NCBI GenBank assembly: GCA_914767715.1
Contig: OU612066.1
Location: 5,089,001 to 5,153,000 of the forward strand
From: Membranipora membranacea
Taxonomy: Eukaryota > Bryozoa > Gymnolaemata > Cheilostomatida > Membraniporidae
Direction: 5' to 3'
Length of the DNA: 64,000 nt
Below are positions 23,710 through 34,322 of this stretch, piece after piece; positions within the stretch are counted from its first letter, which is position 1; each line of letters begins with the position of its first letter. The notes below the pieces were generated by a model, which ran no database searches, was not told the DNA's origin, and saw only the letters and a list, made by a program, of their open reading frames with translations. The position numbers were made by a program, and so were the translations under genes.

Positions 23710-24919
23710 TTCTTCTGACAATAGTAGGTATGAGAGTTGTGTCCCTTTTTCATTTAAATTGCAACATGGGAATTTTGCCATGAAGTGAATGACTTTGGGA
23801 CAAGATCTCTTGGAGAACTAAATCTTCACATCTCGAGATTAAGGATACATTTTTGGACATTTTTAAATGTGGGGAACCTACCAAAGCCAATGCGTCCGGA
23901 GGATTGGGTAATTTACTCCATCATAGTTCATCAATAATAGTTCAGCAATAAGGTGTTCGTTGATGCTTGGCAACAAGTCTGATAAATTAAATTCGATATT
24001 TCAAAGGAGTCTGATAGCCAACTCTGATGTCTTGGCACCACAGTATAAACAACTATGTTTTTTTCAATGAGATATCAAAAAAAGGGACTATTATATACTT
24101 CATGATCCTTATGAATAATTTAATTCAACCATTGTCATAACATCTGTCTCTTGCTAAGTTCTGTATGGTAACTATGATCTGCTGATTAATTTTAAATCAG
24201 TTAAATCACAGGTGTTATTGTGCTGATTAATTTATTAGTTTTCTGCATACTATGTAAGGGATTTTTTTTCCAAATGACACTGATGACAATAAAGTTTTAG
24301 AAAAGTGGCTGATTCAAAATTCACATTTGCAACATCCTAAGTGAAAACAAATTGTGATTCTATAGATTGAAATGTTAACAGTCGTAGCAAACGAAGAAAT
24401 AAGTGCATCACCCCATTCGCCCTGATCACTCTGCTTAGCCTTTATAAATTATTCACGTATTCGAGATGGGTCTTGAATAGTACTCAAATACAACGATGAA
24501 ATCAAAAAGTTGATGATTCTAGTGCAAGCAAAGATAACAATAAAAAGTAAGTGAAATTATGAGCAATAATAGATTAATATCAGCTGTAGTATCCAGATCT
24601 ATTATAGGCAGTTTTGAAGTTTGAATTAGTAAATGAATGAAAAGGTATGTAACGAAGCAGCATTAAAGTGGCAAAATGATTTTTTGGACCAGTAGTAATC
24701 TACAGGGAAGAAAAAAACATTCATTCAGATAAAAATTGTATAATTAAAAAAGAAACCTGTGTGGTTGGGACACAGAAAGTTGTGATAAGATCTCAAATAA
24801 ATACAATAGAATGAAAGCCAATTTGAAGAAAACATGAATGAAGGTAATTAGGATAGGGTTGTGTACTATGAAGTACCGGTCAATGTATAACTAGGTCTCT
24901 CATATATTAATCAGCCCAG

Positions 24920-27900
24920 CTAGACGTTGGATATTTTATGGGCGTTCTTATCCATGTGACATTTAAACATTCCTGGTCCGTGTTTGAGGTGCTGCTCAAT
25001 GTAGACTTTGTCAACCACAGCTCCATGCTGTAAAGACGAAGCAATGTATATACAACAGAAAACTGTCTCATAATTTCAAAAAATTTAAAGATGAATGAGT
25101 ATTCTTTTACACAAACAGGATGATGATAAATAAAATTATGGGCATCAAAACAAGTTTTAAGTCTGACAAAATTTCATACTTGAATTTTATGTACTATCGA
25201 TTACACCTTCATCATCATTCACATTAAACCTGTTCTGTTGTTTATTGCTTTGGACCAACTGATTTAAAAACAATTTTGGACTGTTCCAAAATAAATTTTA
25301 CCCTACTACATGTATTACTATTTTTATAAGATGGCAGAGCAGAGTATGCATATTAACCCAGTTTATAATGAGGCAATTATAGGGTAGAAGTAGACAGTGA
25401 AAGATTGATATGACTTATTAGGACTGAACACAGATTAAGCTAGCTGGCCGAGGAGAGGTAGAATCGTTTTTTACTGACCTGATCATCACTGACTTGTTCA
25501 AAGTAGAGATGAGTGGTGTTGACGACCTGCATTCTCGTGTAACCGTAATCTAAAACGTTCATATCTACCCACTCGGGCTGTGGTGAGAATGCATTATGTC
25601 TCTCCCAGTTTCCCTGAAAGAAAGTGTAGGCTTTTAGGCAGACAGTAACTATTAAATACAACGTTTAATGTTGGCCAGTTTATTGGCTTCAGATGATTTC
25701 ACTTTGCTACCATGTAAAACCAGCTTTGACTTATCTCATCTCTTACTAAGACAGGACAACTCCTTATAATTTGACCTACAGAATATATGACTTATTCTAT
25801 AGCGATAACGGTTCTATCAGAAATTAGGTATTTTAGTTGTTAGCATAAATAATACAGTGGACATAAATTTTGGGATACGTGCAGAACGACTTATCTTACG
25901 ACAATCTTAAGTTCAAATCTACTTGAGACAAGTAGCATCGGTCCCACTTTGCTGCTGGGGACTAATAGATAACAGCTAGAGAGGTGGGCGGTGGTTGATA
26001 AAACCAAATTGACTTGTCGCGTGGTATCCACTGTATTAAACTTATGCTTATTTTGTTACAAATTTTCGAGGGACTGCCACGAGTGATTTGGCTTTTAAAC
26101 CACCAAATTGTTCCCCAAACTGACTGAATATAAGACTGCGAGGATACTTACAGCTGAGCCCGTGGTGATATGTACAGGACCTGTAGGGTTCTTGTAGGGT
26201 TCTTTCTCACTACCCTTACACATAGTATTGTTATACAAGGGGAATATTCTCTGATAGTTATGTTCATGAGCCCAGATCATAAAGTCTACTCCAGCATCAT
26301 ACAGAACTCCTTCTAGCGCTACTCTCACCTTATGAAGCAAAATAATATGTCTGACAGTTTATTCCTTTGTAATATATGTATGACTTATAAGCCAGAAAAA
26401 AACTTGGTTTGTCAGTTTTATGTCATAACCATACTTATGAAAGTATCAATCTATTGTATTGATGTGTGATGTGATTCATAACATTATACAAGCAATGACT
26501 TTGATACAAGTAAGAGAAAGAAGTCAAAAGGCCCATCAGATAAGACTAGTCAAAACTCAGTAATCAAAAGCCTAATGACTAATCTTTGTATATTCCATTC
26601 TAGAGTCAAAGATTATAAATACGAGAGTACGCTGTACGCGGTAATCAGACATATCACAGTGTAGGGATATGCAGAGGACACACTTCAATGATCGTTATAG
26701 TGCCTGTGGTTATGATTCACTGGAGAAAATTGACAATCTGGATACCTGCCAATTTTACTTATTTTTGGCAATTTGTCATGCATACATCTCTAACTATGAA
26801 GGACCATCTTTCAATCTGTATTGAACATAAAGACCGATTTAAAAAAAAACTTTTAAATGTTCAAGCTATGCACCATAATATTGTCATTTCTTGCTAGGAT
26901 TTATAGGCTTTAGGTTATCCCAGACAATTAATTGTCACGAGGAAATCTATATTATGATGTAACTCATTTTAAAAACCTGGATAACTCATACCCTATAAAT
27001 CCTAGCACAATATGGCATTAGTCTGTTGTATATCTTGAAGGTTGGGCATTTCAAAAAGTTAGAAATCAGTCTTTAGGATAAATACAGAATGAGTTACGGC
27101 ACATCATAGGTAGGGTTTTCTGCAGGAAAATGCCATCGTAACATATAGAGATAATGAGTTTTTGGCATCCAGATGTTTATGATTTTTCTCAAAAGTGAAT
27201 CAAAAACCACAGGCACTATAACTATCATTGAAGTGTTCCCTCTGGTTTTCCTTACTCTGTCACTTCATAACCACATAATGATAGATAATGCAGCAGTAGA
27301 TTCACACTCACCTTATCCCTGATATAGTCACAGTCATCCATATCACTAGTAGCACAATACATAGGTCTGTGTCCAAGTACAATAATCCACGGATGTCGGG
27401 CTCTGTTTGCAGGCATGTTAGCTTCCTACAATTACCAAAATTCAGCATACACATTACACAACATTTAGATTTCCGTGCGGATTGATGTCCTGGCTCCAGG
27501 AGGTTAGATATATTTGTGAACCTGACTTTTCTTTGTTATCACTGTTCCTGACTCAAAAGCTTTCATACACAATCAATTCACTGGTCTTTATAGCTTTAGA
27601 ATGATCAATAGACATTCACTGTGGCAAGACATTCTGACGATTTGATTGGGATTGATGTTATGGAACGTTTAGTTTGACACAAAAATGGACAGGGATTGAG
27701 GATACCAAGCATGAAAGAAAGAGATATTTCTCATCAAACCTTGAGATCAGCTTTGAGCCAGTTAAGTTGACTCTGTATCTGATCATATCCGTAGTTAGTA
27801 AAGTAGTAAACTTCTGTACTTAGTGATATTATATGAGCCAGGCCGAGGTTAAAGCTATAGAATATACCTTCTGTGTTACCAGGCATACTTCTACCCATTC

Positions 27901-30855
27901 TTTGTTTGTAGTGAGAAAAATTCCTATAAAAATAGATTTAAATACATACCATGACCACAATAGAATTCATGACCAGAAAAAAACATCAGCACCCAGTCTG
28001 GTAGAGATCAGTTGTACTAGGGCCTACTTAGTTTAAACATTGATTCACTAAAGTTGACCTTCAGCACCATTTATGTATAATTGGAAGTCATGTGAATGAC
28101 CTATGAGTTGATGAGACATTAGATTGTTTTTTTTTCAGCATAAAGGTCAAAAAGCGACAGCATCCTTTGTTGTTTTTTGAGTCCTCTGGTCCTCCCAGCA
28201 CAGAGGCTTACACAAATAATTTGTCGATTTTCTGTTGTACTTGTCAGTTACACTTGGAACATGTACAGAGATAGCCAATACCTGACCCAACTGGGTCATT
28301 CAGCGGTGAGGTGTTAGGTCCAGACTAGCACAGATGATTTCAGTCACAATCTTCTTAAAGGGCAACCAAGGTTTTGCAGCAATACATTGATGGGTAGTAA
28401 ATAATGTGCTAGGCAGCATCAGCTTAGTGCATTACGCGAATCGCGATGCAAAACTCAAAGTAGTTGCTGACTCTATGCTGGGTAACACATCAGTTTAGGG
28501 GAGGTTCAAGGACATTGCTGTGATGTTGATAGAGCACAGGCTAAATAATAACAGGAACTGCTCTGTGGTATTATATTTTAGCTGAGTTTGAGTACCTGAT
28601 GGCTGAAACATTTCACAAGAATCCTGGCTGAATAATCATCCGAATTAGATTTCGTTTTTTTCCCTATGCAGAAGGGGCAATCTGCTATTAATCAATGAGA
28701 AGTTGTTTGAAACCCTGGTTGCCCTCTAAACAAAACACCACCATGGTTTTTCAACTTCCAATATAACACTTTCTATCGCATGTCAAATCAGTTACCCAGC
28801 AGGTCCCATTCATGATAAGTGTGTTACTTTCACTCACACCATTTGTTCATGTTGTCCAACAATAAATATATTAGGTACATATGCAGCTATTTATTCTATC
28901 TGCTGCGTAAGTGCATATCCGACATGCTTTATTGTGGATGAAGGGATTACTCACATTGACTGCTCATGGTTTCCAACAGTAGTCATATACGGAACATAAG
29001 CTGCAATTGATTCAATCTGCTGCATAAATGCATCTCCAACATTACCTTTGTCCTAAAAACAATTAACCATACTTAAACCTTATTAGTTGAAGTGGGTAAA
29101 AAGAGTGATGTAAATCTGCAATTAAGGCTTTATTTCGGATATACGAATTCAATATAATTATAGCAACATATACATCAATGTAAAGTGTGGCATATTAGCT
29201 GGAGAGATATTACTTACACTGTTCAAATCATAGGCGAAATCTCCGACATGCAAAATGGCATCCAGAGTTTTCCTAGCGACTTCCTGTTGCAGTCTACCTA
29301 TGGACTGACCGTTAACACTTCCCATATCACCATATACTCCTATCCAAGGGGTCCATGAGGGATCAGTTAGACGGTTAGTGAAGTGAAACAAATCACTCCA
29401 TCCTAGATCACTACCACAGTGATAATCTGTAAACATCATCAACAGTAAGTCGTAACAAGAAGAGTTAGCTGTACAATAAGGAAACAATTTTGTGTTACAT
29501 TGCATGTTTTCGAAGCGGCAATATCAACCTTTCAATAATCACTTTATGTGTCGATCATTTTTCAGTTTAATTTTGTATCTTATCCTCACAGCTTGAAAAG
29601 CCATCCCAAAATGGGATCTTTGATGCCAGTAACAAATAAAAATTAACCGATGGAAAAGAAAACGTGGACTGAACTTACAATATTTAACGCCAGGTTTGAG
29701 ATTATCTAACATCACTCTGTGGATATACCATGTTCGGTTTGTGTCTCCGACGTCAAAAAACTTGGTCATATCTCCTAGAGCTTGTGATGATAATTCGTTG
29801 GTGCCATATTCTACCACTGAGGGAGTACTGCTAAAAGTGGTCCATGTTACCATCATTTGCATGTCAGTCTCTACAAGAAAGAGAAAATATAACAGTTCTG
29901 GTATGTCTAATTTTCCAGCAAAGCCTATTATATCAATTAAATATATAATAACAAGTCCATACTACAGACCCGTCATTGTTGTAATCCCCTCATGTAACAA
30001 TGCAATTGCACATTGTTTGTCCATATGAGTATTTTAGCTCTAACTTCTTCAGTAATCCTGTAGCATTGGTTAGACTGGTCAAGGAGTAAAGGGGAGTAAA
30101 CGGGAATAAATGGGATCTTCGACGCCTTGGATAAAGCAGGGAGAATGGATCAAGGTATCAGTTAGCAAAATTAAAATCTGTACTGATTGTGAAATCAGCC
30201 AAGGGGAGGGGTGAATTCCTTACACCTTATTAGGAAAACAATGGAAACCCGTAATTTGGACATATTTTGGCCTAAATGGAACACTGGCATTGCCATCTAA
30301 TCACCTTGAACTCTCGCAGTTGCCTCCCTTGCTGGAAGGCAGTGCCACCATTGCTGTGCTGCAGAGATAGACTATGTCACAAGGCTATCCTGCAGGCAGA
30401 GTGACACCTAGGAGTTAGTAAGCCTTGTTTACAAATAGGAATATACTAGGACTAGGTGATTACAGAGGGTAGTCAGGATCCCAAAACAGACTGAACATTA
30501 GGCTGAACATGTTGATTTGTACTTACAAATTCTTATCTATACACTATCTAAATAGTCAATTCTACGTACTCAAATTGAGAAAAAAACAGATTTAGTTTGG
30601 GTCTTGCTTTGATAGTGGTGAGGAAACACTAAACTTTATTTCTTACCACTTCACTTACTATTATTATAAACATTCTCACTCAGTCACTGCTAAAACTGAC
30701 AGAATTGGTGTACTGAGTACTTTAATTCAGAAATACTTACCACCATAAGCAATGTGGACATGTTCAGGGTAAATATATGCTGGAGGTGGTTCTTCCCAAC
30801 TGGAGACATCTTTTACTACCAATCCAAGCACAACCAGAGAAAGTATGGAGAGCAT
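24920..30855 (-). CDS. Purple acid phosphatase (ACP7-like), array copy D
   Basis: Exons: 30855-30741, 29870-29679, 29426-29218, 29052-28955, 27923-27740, 27425-27312, 26328-26152, 25613-25479, 25027-24920, giving 443 residues. The signal peptide (MLSILSLVVLGLVV) is followed by a PPPAYIYPEHVHIAYG mature start. Ligands D136, D165, Y168, N200, H285, H325 and H327 are intact, with the last motif read as AHEHNY instead of AHEHEY. Exon 3 and its flanks are nearly identical to copy C. Introns 4 and 6 carry a decayed exon 4, a small MITE and a 572-bp foldback element, which make D the longest copy. A pair of opposed E-boxes lies only about 75 bp 5' of the start. A working secreted or lysosomal phosphatase is the likely product. 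Confidence 0.93.
26673..27244. mobile_element. 572-bp foldback element in intron 6 of copy D
   Basis: Outer arms of about 55 bp match in inverted orientation (AGAGGACACACTTCAATGAT at left, its complement at right), sharing GTTATAGTGCCTGTGG and GATTCACT. A second inner inverted pair (GCTAGGATTTATAGG and CCTATAAATCCTAGC) continues the symmetry almost to the centre. It has no coding capacity. Typical of a long-arm foldback or MITE. Confidence 0.85.
28355..28730. mobile_element. MITE-like element in intron 4 of copy D
   Basis: Ends read TTAAAGGGCAACCAAGGTTT and, in inverted orientation, TTTAGAGGGCAACCAGGGTTT. The 376-bp interior is non-coding. A TTA or TTAA target duplication is possible but not certain because the repeat itself begins with similar bases. 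Confidence 0.7.
28836..28936 (-). pseudogene. Decayed duplicate of exon 4 inside copy D
   Basis: Lies about 20 bp downstream of the working exon 4. Residues such as HVGYALTQQIE, then a stop, then IAAYVPN and VGQHEQ can be read. The 5' splice site (GTGAGT) is intact. The acceptor is lost, a stop interrupts the frame and the metal-binding GNHE reads GQHE. Equivalent to the relict in copy C. Confidence 0.82.
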
Positions 30856-33321
30856 CTTGATTGAATGGACAACTAATCCAGCTCCACTCAACTATGTTTA
30901 TGCAACCCAAAACAAATATTATTTATGTCACATGCTTATCATGTGACCAGATAATCAACCAATCAAACTATTTAGTCCAAAGTATTTATGAAACCTTTAT
31001 ACATACTGACTCTCGTGATCTGACTGGGCATGTAGATCACTGATAAACTAGGATATCATTACCACAAAGAGAATGTCGTAAGGCTAAGTATGTATCATGC
31101 GTGAATTGAATTTGCGCATGTGCAAGAACAATGAGTTTAGTTTGGATTCTGATTGCAATTTTGGTCTGAGGAGATAGGACACCCCGTGCATAAATTGCCA
31201 GTCAACTTTAGCTAATAGTGACAATAGAAGATAACTCTTTCTAACAAGTCCACACGCATTTGTGAGTGTGCCACCAGAGCAGGTAGCCAATCAGATGGCT
31301 TCGGAATTCCGAGACTCAATTTTGCAGAGATCAGCTCATGTCCAGAGCTGAGCATGCGCAGAATGACCTTTATAACGAACCATGATGATTCATTAGTTTA
31401 CCTACACAAAATTCCAGCTGGGATCCTGAAACTGATTTCATTTATTTTGATTCCATGTCAATCCAATATCACTCCATAAACATCCACAAGAGCCTTTAAA
31501 AAGCTCAGCATAAGTTCATAGCTACTGGGACATCAAGTGGACACCCTATGCTTACCTATATCCCTAAGTTTGAATTGGAATAAAACCAAGCTAGTCTACA
31601 AAAGAGAAGAGGTGCCAACAGAACAAGAGGAGTCAGCCACGCCAGTGTTAGTGAGGTGAGTTGTTGAATCCTTATTTATATGACTGAAGCTGGTAAGGTC
31701 CATTATCAAATATATTACCTGCCTTACTACCTTACCTAGTAAACAGTACAGTTGCGGTGTCTTGAGGACAAGCTTCATGTCAAGACAGTTTAGGCCAGGG
31801 TTGTGCATAGTAGGCCTATTATTATTTATGTGTGTAAAACTGAATCGGCCATACCATAGCTTATCAGTCAGTCATAGTGACTATAATATGTATGTGTGTT
31901 GCTGAACTAAAGCAAAAGGTAGAATTAGATTAGACTTGAGTTTCATAAGTCACCTCTTAGCTGAGTAGTAGCTGGAGTGAGTACAAGAGTCGACCAGCCA
32001 CTGCACCATTGATGAGTGCCAATGAATTGTTTCACACTTGTGTCACATGGGTTGCTACTCCCAAGAACGGTTGCTGTTAATTGACCTGATCCAGGCAGCA
32101 GTTGTCGTCCCTACGAAAGGTGTCCACCCACAACACAACTGACAGCACAATCATGGAGGCCAGGTAGTGGGCCAGCCAGTGAAGAACAATAGCCTTCAAA
32201 TTATTGCTAATTACAAACTCATCATACATTATAGAAGTTTCTACAATCATGTACAACGTACAATTTACAATGTGATAGATAAACCTACTGTAGTTTGTGG
32301 ATGTGATTTTCAAATGAGCGTGTCGCCACCATTGTGTTTGCAATACTTTTGACATGATGGATGCTTTATGAGGCAGTAAAATAAAGTGTGAATAATTTAA
32401 TATTGAAAGCCGCATGATAAGGCGTGATAAGACATATTTTTCAGCACTTTAACGGCGCTGTTGGAGGGTGACCTCTTTGTAGACCTATTAATACTATTTA
32501 GTCTTCTTTCGCTTGATATCTCCTTTAATAAACAACACATATCCCACGTCCACAGCATGCGAGTAATGTCCGACTTGTGACCAGTCATTGTGACCAGGCA
32601 CAGTTCTGCTCTATACCTGTATCACACCGCAGTGTGAAAATCATTAATAGTAGGATAAGAAGGCTACTTAATTTTTGCAGCTGTGTATTGAGATTTTGAC
32701 GCGCCGTTCACACCCCGCCAGGGCCCATCTGGGGAGCTCAGACTAACTCATGTCATATGTAGTATTTATTTTCATTACAGACTTGACACCCCTGAGTAAA
32801 GCACAACCAAACTAACCCCACCTCTCTGACAGGGTGGTATTAGTGCAACCCTTGATTGTACCCAATACAGAAGAGCGTAAAAGAAGTCACAGGCCTCAAA
32901 TCCTAATACATAGGGAAGGGTAAGTTAATCTATTTGTCTCACACGACAATAATTATTAGAATATTGTCTATAATTATCAGGTCTCTGTTCGCATCCATCC
33001 AAGATACTTAGTTTGTTCTTTGATCAGATCCGGAATAAGGTAATTGGTGGTAATTCTGATGTATTACATCAACGGCTCCTTCTATTCAACCTCTTACAAC
33101 ACACACATCGTTAAGACATATATCAGGTTACCCTTTACATATGAAAACTGGATTTATTTTACGTATCTTGAAGTCTGTCAATTTGATGATCCCTTCTATC
33201 CCATCTCATCAAAATGTTCCTTCCTCATGACATATCTGTGATATTACATTTTTTTTTAGTTGCTACAGTGGTTAATCAGCCTATCAAGTATTACCAGAAA
33301 CTGGAGCATCAGCGAGCAGAA
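30856..33321. other. Divergent spacer between copy D and the MOSMO-like gene
   Basis: About 2.5 kb between two oppositely transcribed genes, so it must hold both promoters and the 5' UTR of the MOSMO-like gene. An acceptor (polypyrimidine tract and AG) sits at about 33250-33259, implying a non-coding first exon upstream, whose donor I cannot place with confidence. Short open frames here have no recognisable content. Confidence 0.5.
30927..30947. promoter_or_regulatory. Opposed E-box pair just upstream of copy D
   Basis: GTCACATG and CATGTGAC face each other across 5 bp, 72-92 bp 5' of the D start codon. The position is promoter-proximal. The same TCACATG core is found upstream of copies B and C. 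Factor identity (MiT/TFE-like) is inferred from the motif only. Confidence 0.45.
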
Positions 33322-33873
33322 ATGGAACATGCAATACATCGAGTCAGGCGAGAGCCTCTCAACTACTTTTCTACGGTTTGTTTTGGACTAGCTGACGTTT
33401 GCGCCCTTGTTAGCCTTGGAATGCCCAAATGGCTCACTGCTGAAAGTGAAGGAAAAATGGACATAGGACTAGTAACCACCTGCCTGACTATGCCACAGAG
33501 AAATTCTAGTAGAGTTTGTTATCAACCAGACGTTATAGAGTCAGAGTGGATACTCACCTATATATTTATATTAATAGGCATTTTAGGCTTGACGTCTGCC
33601 ACTATTGCTAATATTATATCATTCTTCAGATATCCCTACCAGGCTCAGACAATCGCTAGATTTGCAGGCCTTGTTGCTATAATTTTCTTCAGTCTAGCTC
33701 AAATCATATTTCCATCAGCATTTGACCAAGATCAAGTTGGAGGCTTAGCTTTTCAATTGCCAAGCAACTTTAAGATAGGAGCGTCTTATGGACTATTTTT
33801 TGCATCACATTGGCTGTCAGTCATTTCAGAGTTGTGTGCTACCAAAATATGTCGACCCCGTTGGCAGTTTTAA
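33322..33873 (+). CDS. MOSMO: Modulator of smoothened (MOSMO)-like membrane protein
   Basis: Predicted 183-residue four-pass membrane protein. Vertebrate MOSMO (about 167 residues) works at the cell surface with MEGF8 and MGRN1 to lower Smoothened levels and damp Hedgehog signalling. Membrane segments are at roughly 15-34, 76-100, 110-134 and 152-172. Family landmarks include the P-x-W after helix 1, MDIGLV, two Cys in the first extracellular loop with an NSS sequon at 61, IFPSAF after helix 3, VGGLAFQLPSNF, IGASYGLF and a final KIC. The Met at 33322 is chosen because it has a good context (GAAATGG) and the upstream in-frame Met at 33214 lies before a splice acceptor. The coding region is one exon. 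A related tetraspan family such as claudin or LHFPL is less likely given the VGG-LPSN block. Confidence 0.85.
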   Translation: MEHAIHRVRREPLNYFSTVCFGLADVCALVSLGMPKWLTAESEGKMDIGLVTTCLTMPQRNSSRVCYQPDVIESEWILTYIFILIGILGLTSATIANIISFFRYPYQAQTIARFAGLVAIIFFSLAQIIFPSAFDQDQVGGLAFQLPSNFKIGASYGLFFASHWLSVISELCATKICRPRWQF

Positions 33874-34038
33874 ACCATCTTTTGTGCGACCACATACTTA
33901 TGCAGATCTGTAAGTGTCTATCATAGATAAATTAAACTCACTTATTTGAATAATATTTTACAGCTTATTATTTTTTTACAAAGTTAATCTATTTTTATAT
34001 ACAGTGTTCAGAAGTACATACAGTTTTTGACATGGAAA

Positions 34039-34044
34039 AATAAA
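34039..34044 (+). terminator. Poly(A) signal of the MOSMO-like gene
   Basis: AATAAA about 165 bp after the stop codon, in the 450-bp gap where this gene and the large minus-strand gene converge. No other feature is seen in 33874-34322. Confidence 0.5.
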
Positions 34045-34322
34045 ACTTTTTTGGCATGTTATCCGCAATTTCATCGCTTAACAGTGTTTATATGCCAATC
34101 CAGCCCTTTGGAGAGGAAGGTCAAAGAGATGAATATTTAACAAATTTTAAAATGAGCACAGCCAGTACATATAAGTAGAATTTCAAATTTCAATGATTAC
34201 CCACACTCTAAAACTGAATATCATGCAGCCAACCGAATCAAGATAACAAAAAACAAGTGAACTCCTCAACCATTAGAAACCTCACCAAAATTACAACCAA
34301 TTAAGTGTTTCCAACTGATAAA

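Larger units (their letters stand above)
21042..24919. other. 3.9-kb spacer between phosphatase genes C and D
   Basis: Rich in inverted repeats: a half element at 21751-21795, a candidate MITE at 22493-22827, a large hairpin at 22990-23102 and a near-perfect one at 23375-23476. An imperfect direct duplication of about 43 bp near 22264-22348 (CTGTCGCTGAC... / ATGTCGCTGGC...) and a repeated segment ATACAGATGGTTTACA at about 22969 and 23167 are also seen. The M-box pair of copy C lies at 23689-23709. The several open frames of 60-115 codons here coincide with these repeats and are not genes. Confidence 0.6.
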
